A DNA stretch of 16,451 bases, taken from an uncultured Ruminococcus sp. GTDB taxonomy: Bacteria; Bacillota; Clostridia; Oscillospirales; Ruminococcaceae. Position 1 is the first letter of the stretch, and every line of letters begins with the position of its first letter. This document shows positions 7,649 to 13,444 of this stretch, in pieces. The notes under the pieces were generated by a model. The model had not been told where the DNA came from and did not search any database. It worked only from the letters and a program-made list of their open reading frames with translations. Position numbers and translations under genes: made by a program. Location: the NCBI GenBank assembly GCA_910579835.1, contig CAJTWQ010000040.1:1744-18194 (forward strand), given 5' to 3'.

Positions 7649-7654
7649 TATAAT
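7649..7654 (+). promoter_or_regulatory. Probable promoter of the zapA-mreBCD-pbp2 operon (-10 box)
   Basis: TATAAT at 7649-7654 is a perfect -10. The best -35 at 17-bp spacing is TTCCAA (7626-7631), which matches only 3 of 6 positions, so the promoter may be weak or assisted. The upstream 90 bases are very A-rich, which could act as an UP-like element. The predicted start near 7661 falls just before the structured element at 7666-7757. Confidence 0.6.
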
Positions 7655-7665
7655 AAATAGTGTGT

Positions 7666-7757
7666 GCATAGGCAGCACCGCACAAAGCACGCTCATCGGC
7701 TTTGCACATAATTTGTTTGCTCATCTTACGCACAGCCTTTGTGCGGCATTGCCATGC
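7666..7757 (+). ncRNA. Long imperfect stem-loop in the zapA leader, unidentified structured element
   Basis: GCAT-A-GGCAGCACCGCACAAAG (7666-7687) pairs with CTTTGTGCGGCATTGCCATGC (7737-7757). There are 10 perfect inner pairs, a small internal loop with one G-U, 4 pairs, a bulged A and 4 more pairs. The apical loop is about 49 nt and holds GCTCATC twice (7691-7697 and 7720-7726). The GC-rich stem contrasts with the AT-rich flanks. It lies between the predicted transcription start and the zapA ribosome binding site. It could be a cis-regulatory leader or a copy of a dispersed repeat; I do not recognise a named family. Confidence 0.45.
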
Positions 7758-7799
7758 AAAATTTTGGTATCATCTATCAAAAGGAAAGGAAAATACAAA

Positions 7800-8165
7800 A
7801 TGCTTAATGATGTAAAGGTTATTATATGCGGCAAGGAATATAAACTGAAAACCTCAGAATCGCCCAATTATGTTTTTTCACTGGCGCGGGCTCTGGAATC
7901 AAGAATTAACGAAATAATCAACTCTGGCAGCGGTTCATCCCCATACGGAGCGTCAATAATGGTAGCGCTCAGCCTCCTTGACGATCTTAACAAAGCCAAT
8001 CAAAAGCTGGACAGCATCCGCACACAGACAAAGGAATATGTGGATGAAGCAGGAAAATCAAGAATCGAGCGTGATTCCGCGCAAAAAGAGATCGAGGTTC
8101 TTAAATCAAAGATAGCCCAGCTTGAAAATAATGTCAAACTGAAACAGCTCAAGGACAGCATCTGA
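7800..8165 (+). CDS. zapA: ZapA-like cell division protein
   Basis: A 121-residue ZapA-family protein. The N-terminal beta-rich head (NDVKVIICGKEYKLKTSESP) and the helix NYVFSLARALESRINEII are typical. A helix with SIMVALSLLDDLNKANQK follows, then a charged coiled coil (about 60-118) that mediates dimer and tetramer formation. ZapA bundles FtsZ filaments and stabilises the Z ring in the cytoplasm. The frame is open upstream to a GTG at 7662, but I start at 7800. AAGGAAAGGA (7781-7790) lies about 9 bases before that ATG, family similarity starts there, and the upstream frame falls in the structured leader. Its stop TGA overlaps the ATG of the next gene by one base, indicating translational coupling. 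Confidence 0.9.
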   Translation: MLNDVKVIICGKEYKLKTSESPNYVFSLARALESRINEIINSGSGSSPYGASIMVALSLLDDLNKANQKLDSIRTQTKEYVDEAGKSRIERDSAQKEIEVLKSKIAQLENNVKLKQLKDSI

Positions 8166-10198
8166 TGAAATATCCTGAAATCCTTGCACCTGCCGGAAGT
8201 CTGGAGACTCTCAACGCCGCCCTGCGCACAGGAGCCGACGCCGTATACATTGGCGGCAGACGTTTTTCCGCCCGAAACAGCATGGCAGCCGGTTTTGACA
8301 GCGAGGAACTTAAAGAGGCCTCAAGGCTTTGCCATAAATACGGTGCAAAACTTAATATAGCAGTAAACACGGTTATCACTGATGATGAGGCGGAGGATTT
8401 CTGCGATTTCGTGAAATTTGCGGCTTCTGTCGGCGCAGACGCATTTATCGTCCAGGACTGGGGCTGCTTTGAGCTTATAAGACACGCCGTTCCTGATGCA
8501 GTGATACACGCATCTACCCAAATGTCTGTACATACCGCCGCAGGCGCAAAAATGCTGAGTGAACTTGGTTTTTCCCGTGTGGTTCCTGCTCGTGAGCTGA
8601 ACAAAAACACCATAAAAAAAATCTGTGCCGAAAACATTGAAACAGAAATCTTTGTCCACGGAGCACTTTGTATGTCAGTATCAGGTCAGTGTTATATGTC
8701 CGCCATGATGGGCGGCCGCTCTGCAAACAGAGGATGCTGTGGTCAAGCCTGCCGTCTTCCATTTTCATCGGCAGATAATAAAAAAAATGCCTGCGCTTTG
8801 TCACTGAAGGATCTGTCGCTGATAAGCAATGCAGAAGAATTGCGGGATATAGGTGTAGATTCTTTTAAAATAGAGGGCAGAATGAAACGTCCGGAATATG
8901 TAGCGGCATCTGTATCAGAGCTTAAAAAAGCTGCTGCCGGTCAGACTCCGGATATGAATCTTCTAAAGAATATATTCTCACGCAGCGGCTTTACAGACGG
9001 CTACTTTTCAGGAAAGAGAGCAGATATGTTCGGTAAGCGCGAAAAGGACGACGTTGTTTCCGCCCAAAAGGTTATTCCTGAAATCCACGGGCTTTACCGA
9101 TCTGAAAGACAAGTGCACGGTATAAAACTTCATGCAGAAATCCGTGCAGATCTTCCTGTAACAATTTCCGCCTACTGCTGCGGACTTCATTTGCAGATAC
9201 AGGGCGATGTTCCAGAAAAAGCAGTAAACCGTCCCACTGACACTGAATCAGTAAAAAAGCAGCTTTCGCGTCTCGGAGATACGATTTTTTTCCCGGAGGA
9301 GATAACTGCCGAAATAGACACGGGTCTTATTATTACAGCCGGAAAGCTTAATAAGCTGCGACGGCGGCTGACAGAAAAACTGACAGAACTTGTTACACAA
9401 AAATATACGCCATCTTATACGATCGTGGATGATATGCCGGAACTGCCGGAAACATCATATGACATTCAGAGTGCTCCTATGCCTCTTCGCACTTTTTGCA
9501 GGACGGAAGAACAGATCAAAGCAGCATCCGGACTGTCAGAGTATATCATAGCGCCCATGCATCTAATAAATGAAGAAATAATCGAGCTTACCGGAACAGA
9601 TAGGCTTATAGCATCACCGCCCAGATTTATTTCCAATGAAGATAAACTTATTTCCGGACTTTCAGAACTGAAAAATAAAGGTATATACCGGATTTTCTGC
9701 CATACAGCCGATTCAATAGCGATAGGACGGAATATGGGATTTCAGCTTCACGGCAGCTTCACGCTGAATATATGTAACTCATATTCTGCGGAAAAAATAC
9801 GCGAACTTGGTCTTACGGACTGCTTATTTTCATTTGAAACAAAGCTTTCACATCTGGAAAACATTAAAACCTCACTTCCATTAGGAATTGCAGTATACGG
9901 ACATCTTCCTCTTATGCTCACCAGAAACTGTCCTATAAAAAATGAGAGCAGCTGCGGAAAATGCACAAAACAGCTTACCGATCGCATGGGAAAGCGTTTT
10001 CCTGTTATGTGTTCAGAAGATTATGCGGAGATCTTTAATCCTAACATTCTTTATATGCATAATAAAACGTTTCCTGCAAGCGTCAGATTTGGTCTTATAA
10101 TTCTGACGGATGAAAATGAAAAACAGACACGTCTTGCCATTGCCGGACAAAAACCGTTAGGTCAACTTACACGCGGTCTGTATTACAGAGGTATCTGA
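8165..10198 (+). CDS. Peptidase U32 family protein, probable tRNA/rRNA hydroxylase (RlhA/TrhP type)
   Basis: This 677-residue protein starts with the U32 barrel (EILAPAGSLETLNAALRTGADAVYIGG). It carries the U32 signature EIFVHGALCMSVSGQCYMS (161-179) followed by a CCGQAC segment. Cys169, Cys176, Cys192 and Cys196 match the arrangement of the iron-sulfur ligands known for E. coli TrhP. Despite the peptidase name, characterised members (TrhP for tRNA U34, RlhA for 23S C2501) make 5-hydroxylated pyrimidines from prephenate-dependent chemistry. The extra length, with a middle domain and a C-terminal block YGHLPLMLTRNCP, resembles the RlhA/DUF3656 architecture. The C-terminal half has a second cysteine set (589, 597, 600, 616) that might bind a metal. 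Which RNA is modified cannot be told here. The ATG overlaps the zapA stop, and dut starts one base after the stop. Confidence 0.9.
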   Translation: MKYPEILAPAGSLETLNAALRTGADAVYIGGRRFSARNSMAAGFDSEELKEASRLCHKYGAKLNIAVNTVITDDEAEDFCDFVKFAASVGADAFIVQDWGCFELIRHAVPDAVIHASTQMSVHTAAGAKMLSELGFSRVVPARELNKNTIKKICAENIETEIFVHGALCMSVSGQCYMSAMMGGRSANRGCCGQACRLPFSSADNKKNACALSLKDLSLISNAEELRDIGVDSFKIEGRMKRPEYVAASVSELKKAAAGQTPDMNLLKNIFSRSGFTDGYFSGKRADMFGKREKDDVVSAQKVIPEIHGLYRSERQVHGIKLHAEIRADLPVTISAYCCGLHLQIQGDVPEKAVNRPTDTESVKKQLSRLGDTIFFPEEITAEIDTGLIITAGKLNKLRRRLTEKLTELVTQKYTPSYTIVDDMPELPETSYDIQSAPMPLRTFCRTEEQIKAASGLSEYIIAPMHLINEEIIELTGTDRLIASPPRFISNEDKLISGLSELKNKGIYRIFCHTADSIAIGRNMGFQLHGSFTLNICNSYSAEKIRELGLTDCLFSFETKLSHLENIKTSLPLGIAVYGHLPLMLTRNCPIKNESSCGKCTKQLTDRMGKRFPVMCSEDYAEIFNPNILYMHNKTFPASVRFGLIILTDENEKQTRLAIAGQKPLGQLTRGLYYRGI

Positions 10199-10199
10199 C

Positions 10200-10640
10200 A
10201 TGAAGCTTACATTCAAAAAACTTGACGAAAAGGCAATGATTCCCTATAGGGCTACACCAGGAAGCGCAGGACTTGATATATTTGCCTGCCTGAACGAGTC
10301 AGTAACATTGAATCCCGGCGAAATAAAGGCGATTCCTGCCGGAATAACCGCTGAGCCTGACGAAAACGACGTAGCCTTGCTGATTTACCCAAGATCGGGA
10401 CTATCCACAAAATTCGGTATTTCTCTTGCCAACTGCGTAGGAGTCGTTGACAGCGACTATCGCAGAGCATGGTTTATACCGCTAATAAATAACGGCAGCG
10501 AGCCATTCACCGTGGAGCATGGCATGCGAATTGCACAGCTGATTCCTACACGCATACTTATGCCGGAGATTGCTGTCAGCGATCTCCTTTCAGAAACAGA
10601 ACGCGGCGAACAAGGCTTCGGATCGTCGGGTATCATATAA
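10200..10640 (+). CDS. dut: dUTP diphosphatase, trimeric type
   Basis: Dut hydrolyses dUTP to dUMP and pyrophosphate, keeping uracil out of DNA and feeding thymidylate synthesis. At 146 residues all five motifs are visible: ATPGSAGLDIFA (18-29), PRSG (64-67), GVVDSDYR (81-88, with catalytic Asp84), GMRIAQLI (108-115) and ERGEQGFGSSG (134-144). Two positions differ from the common consensus. The usual Gly after DYR is Arg89, and the first Gly of the GGFG stretch in motif V is Gln138. The protein should still fold as a homotrimer, but the C-terminal lid over the active site may be slightly altered. It starts one base after the U32 stop, with AGAGG at 10187-10191 as ribosome binding site, and belongs to the zapA operon. 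Confidence 0.95.
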   Translation: MKLTFKKLDEKAMIPYRATPGSAGLDIFACLNESVTLNPGEIKAIPAGITAEPDENDVALLIYPRSGLSTKFGISLANCVGVVDSDYRRAWFIPLINNGSEPFTVEHGMRIAQLIPTRILMPEIAVSDLLSETERGEQGFGSSGII

Positions 10641-10662
10641 AATAAAAGAACGGAGACTGAAG

Positions 10663-10929
10663 ATGAAAAAAACACTTTATATGGTTTTTCTGCTTATATC
10701 TGCTATTTTTAGCGGAAATCTTATAGGCGGTGCCGCCAAAGGCTCATTAAAATGGCTTGGATATTCAAGAACATTTTCTTTCCTGAGAGACGGCGATATT
10801 ATCAATACGGAAAATTTTAAACTGAATTTTGGATTCTACATAAACATTAATGTTGCAATGATTTTATTTTCTCTGGTAGCAATTTTTGTCTATTATAAAA
10901 CCGTATCCAAGCTTTTTTCCGGAAAATAA
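10663..10929 (+). CDS. DUF4321 small membrane protein
   Basis: An 88-residue protein with two hydrophobic segments, at about residues 4-26 (ending SGNLIGGAAK) and 59-79. They are separated by a loop containing WLGYSRTFSF and an amphipathic stretch FKLNFGFYININ. This layout matches DUF4321, a small membrane protein family of unknown function in Clostridia. The frame is open back to 10570 inside dut. I start at 10663 because GGAG (10652-10655) lies 7 bases upstream and MKKTLYMVFLL is a normal membrane-protein start. It sits 22 bases after dut and 25 bases before mreB in the same transcript, so a role linked to cell elongation is possible but unproven. Confidence 0.8.
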   Translation: MKKTLYMVFLLISAIFSGNLIGGAAKGSLKWLGYSRTFSFLRDGDIINTENFKLNFGFYININVAMILFSLVAIFVYYKTVSKLFSGK

Positions 10930-10954
10930 AACATAGTTGTAAAGGAGCATCCGA

Positions 10955-11971
10955 ATGTTTACAAAAGATATTGGTATTGATCTGGGTACCGCAAATACCC
11001 TCGTTTACGTCCGCGGCAAAGGAATTATTATAAGAGAACCGTCTGTTGTGGCCGTTAATACAAGAACCGACAAATGCCGCTATGTAGGAAAGGAAGCCAA
11101 AGACGTAATAGGCAGAACTCCCGGTTCCATTGTTGCGGTAAGGCCTCTTAAAGACGGTGTTATAGCAGATTTTGACATTGCTACAACAATGCTTCAGGAA
11201 TTCATAAAAAAAGCTCTCCGGGGAACACTTTTTACAAAGGCAAATGTTATCATTTGCATTCCTTCCGGAGTCACAGCTGTTGAACGGCGCGCTGTCCGTG
11301 AATCCTGCAAAAAAGCCGGCGCAAACAATGTACTCATAATTGAGGAGCCAATGGCGGCGGCTATCGGCGCAGGACTCCCTACCAACGAACCTGCCGGAAG
11401 CATGATCGTTGATATTGGCGGAGGCAGCAGCGAGGTTGCTGTTATATCTCTGGGCGGTATCGTAGCTTCACGCTCGGTGAGGTGTGCCGGAGACGAATTT
11501 GATAACGCTATAATTAACTATATCAAGAAAAAGTATAATCTTCTTATAGGAGAAAGATCGGCGGAAAATATTAAACTTGAAATCGGCTCCGCCTTTCCAA
11601 GCGAAAAAGAAGAAACTATGGAAATAAAGGGAAGAAATCTTCTTAACGGATTGCCCGAAAACATTACGGTCAGCTCTGCGGAAATACGCGACGCTCTTGT
11701 AGAACCTCTTTATCGAGTGATTGACGCCATAAAATCTACACTTGAAGAAACACCTCCGGAGCTTTCTGCAGATATTATAGATCACGGCATTACCCTTGCC
11801 GGCGGCGGCGCTCTTCTGAGAGGTCTTGACAAGCTGATTAACCGTGAAACAGGAATGCCGGTGTATATCGCAGAATATCCCCTTGACTGCGTGGCGGAAG
11901 GTACGGGAAAGATTCTGGAAAATATCAGTGATTACCAGGATGCCCTCACCGAAAACGTTAAATATTATTAA
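10955..11971 (+). CDS. mreB: MreB-family rod-shape actin homologue
   Basis: At 338 residues this is a complete MreB/Mbl protein. It has the phosphate-1 loop IDLGTANTLVYV (8-19), the characteristic REPSVVAV, the second phosphate loop VDIGGGSSEVAVISLGG (152-168), the hydrolysis-region EEPMAAAIGAG (130-140) and an adenosine loop LAGGGALLRGL. MreB polymerises on the inner membrane face and directs the elongation synthases. Its position directly before mreC and mreD argues for MreB rather than the paralogues Mbl or MreBH, though the paralogues cannot be separated by sequence alone. AAAGGAG (10941-10947) lies 7 bases before the start. The stop codon overlaps the mreC ribosome binding site. Confidence 0.97.
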   Translation: MFTKDIGIDLGTANTLVYVRGKGIIIREPSVVAVNTRTDKCRYVGKEAKDVIGRTPGSIVAVRPLKDGVIADFDIATTMLQEFIKKALRGTLFTKANVIICIPSGVTAVERRAVRESCKKAGANNVLIIEEPMAAAIGAGLPTNEPAGSMIVDIGGGSSEVAVISLGGIVASRSVRCAGDEFDNAIINYIKKKYNLLIGERSAENIKLEIGSAFPSEKEETMEIKGRNLLNGLPENITVSSAEIRDALVEPLYRVIDAIKSTLEETPPELSADIIDHGITLAGGGALLRGLDKLINRETGMPVYIAEYPLDCVAEGTGKILENISDYQDALTENVKYY

Positions 11972-11983
11972 GGAGGAAACTCC

Positions 11984-12841
11984 ATGCGTGACTTTATAAA
12001 AAGCACCAGATTCAAGATCCTCCTGGCTTTTCTCGCTTTCCTGACAGGAATAATGATTTATGCCGTCACCAAGGGAGGATATTCAATCTCCGGAGCGTCC
12101 TTTATTCAGACTATAACTAAGCCCTTTCGCTCCTTCTCAAACAGCATAGGCATGAAAATTGAAGGCAATCTTGATAAGATAAACAATGCAGACGAATACT
12201 ACGAAGAAAACAAGCGGCTGAAGGCTCAGATCGGTGAGCTGAACAAGCAGCTCACCGAATATGACGCCCTGAAAGCTGAGGTGGAAGAACTTCGTAAATT
12301 TGTCAGTATCAAGGAAGAACACAAGGATATGATATTAAGTCAGCCCTGCGACGTTATCGGATATACCGCCAACGATCCCTTTAAATCCTTTACTATTGAT
12401 AAAGGAAGAGCAGACGGAATAGAACCAAACTGCCCTGTAGCAACAGCCGAGGGACTTGTCGGTATTACTGTAGAAGTATCAGAGCATGTAACTACCGTCA
12501 GAACGATATTGTCACCGGATTTGTCGGTAGCAGCAGTGTGTTCCTCCTCTCCTGCCGACTCCGGAATTATAGAGGGTGATATTCTGGCTTCGGAAAATGG
12601 ATGCACCAAACTTTCTCACGTTGGAACAAACAACAAAATCAAGCCGGGCAGTCTGATGATAACATCCGGAAGCAGCGGTCTTTTTCCAAAGGATTACCCC
12701 ATAGGTACCATTAAAGAAATGAAATATGACGTAAGCGGTCTCTCAATGTGCTCGGTTATCGAGCCGTGCGCAGATATTACCCGCCTGACCTCAGTTATTG
12801 TCATTATGAATTTCAACGGTAAAAAGGAGGCGTCGGAATGA
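11984..12841 (+). CDS. mreC: Rod shape-determining protein MreC
   Basis: The 285-residue protein has a short cytoplasmic N-terminus, one membrane segment at about 11-28, and a coiled coil at about 62-108 (EENKRLKAQIGELNKQLTEY and on). The extracytoplasmic double beta-barrel follows, with family blocks VIGYTANDPFKSFTIDKG, GLVGITVEVSEH and VITSGSSGLFPKDYPIGTI-like sequence near residues 225-245. MreC scaffolds and activates PBP2-RodA from outside the membrane. AAGGAGG at 11970-11976 overlaps the mreB stop, and the last codons overlap mreD by 4 bases (ATGA), so mreB, mreC and mreD are tightly coupled. Confidence 0.96.
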   Translation: MRDFIKSTRFKILLAFLAFLTGIMIYAVTKGGYSISGASFIQTITKPFRSFSNSIGMKIEGNLDKINNADEYYEENKRLKAQIGELNKQLTEYDALKAEVEELRKFVSIKEEHKDMILSQPCDVIGYTANDPFKSFTIDKGRADGIEPNCPVATAEGLVGITVEVSEHVTTVRTILSPDLSVAAVCSSSPADSGIIEGDILASENGCTKLSHVGTNNKIKPGSLMITSGSSGLFPKDYPIGTIKEMKYDVSGLSMCSVIEPCADITRLTSVIVIMNFNGKKEASE

Positions 12842-13401
12842 GGCGGCGAACAACACGTGAAAAACGTATCCTTTATGTCAAAACGTCGCTGAGATGGCTC
12901 ATATATTACTTGATAATCTTTACCGAATTTATCTATATGACCACTGGTACCTGGCTTAAACCGATAATACTGCTTCCGACAGCTCTTGCTATAGCCGTAA
13001 ACAACAATCAGTACGGATCTGTTGTTACCGGCGCTGTCTGCGGATTTCTTATTGATATTGCCTGCGGAAAACTTTTTGGATATAATTCTGTGCTCATAGC
13101 TTTCTTCTGCATAGTTATTTCTCTGCTGTTTGAGCTTTATCTGCGAAATAAATTTATTAATTATATGATTATAACAGCGGCATCATCCTATTTACAGTGC
13201 TGGCTTGATTATAAATTTTATTATCAGATGTGGAATTACAATAACGTACACCTGATATTCAGGAGATATACCATTAAAATATGGGTATATACCGTTATTT
13301 CCGCAGTTATCGTCTACTTTCTGATACGCTTGGTCAACCGCTTTCTTATGCCGAAAAAACATCTGAGCATTGAAGAAGCAATTATAACAAAAACACAGTA
13401 A
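12838..13401 (+). CDS. mreD: Rod shape-determining membrane protein MreD
   Basis: A 187-residue, very hydrophobic protein with five or six predicted membrane spans (about 18-36, 40-55, 62-78, 83-103, 108-123 and 146-167). It contains the MreD-like block CGFLIDIACGKLFGYNSVLI. It is part of the elongasome with MreB, MreC, RodA and PBP2 and is thought to modulate MreC. Sequence conservation in this family is low, so the call leans on topology and on position between mreC and pbp2. AAAAGGAGG (12822-12830) lies inside the mreC end, and the start ATG overlaps the mreC stop. Confidence 0.92.
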   Translation: MRRRTTREKRILYVKTSLRWLIYYLIIFTEFIYMTTGTWLKPIILLPTALAIAVNNNQYGSVVTGAVCGFLIDIACGKLFGYNSVLIAFFCIVISLLFELYLRNKFINYMIITAASSYLQCWLDYKFYYQMWNYNNVHLIFRRYTIKIWVYTVISAVIVYFLIRLVNRFLMPKKHLSIEEAIITKTQ

Positions 13402-13444
13402 AATTCTTTTTATTGTATAAATTTTTTACAGAAAAGGAGAATTT

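Noticed and set aside
7662..7799. In-frame 46-residue N-terminal extension of ZapA from a GTG
   Set aside because: It lies within the structured leader, just after the predicted transcription start and without a ribosome binding site. ZapA similarity begins at 7800, which has its own AAGGAAAGGA.
8149..8637. 162-codon open frame on the minus strand opposite the start of the U32 gene
   Set aside because: Its Ser/Ala-rich composition is that expected from the reverse of a conserved plus-strand gene, and it has no independent support.
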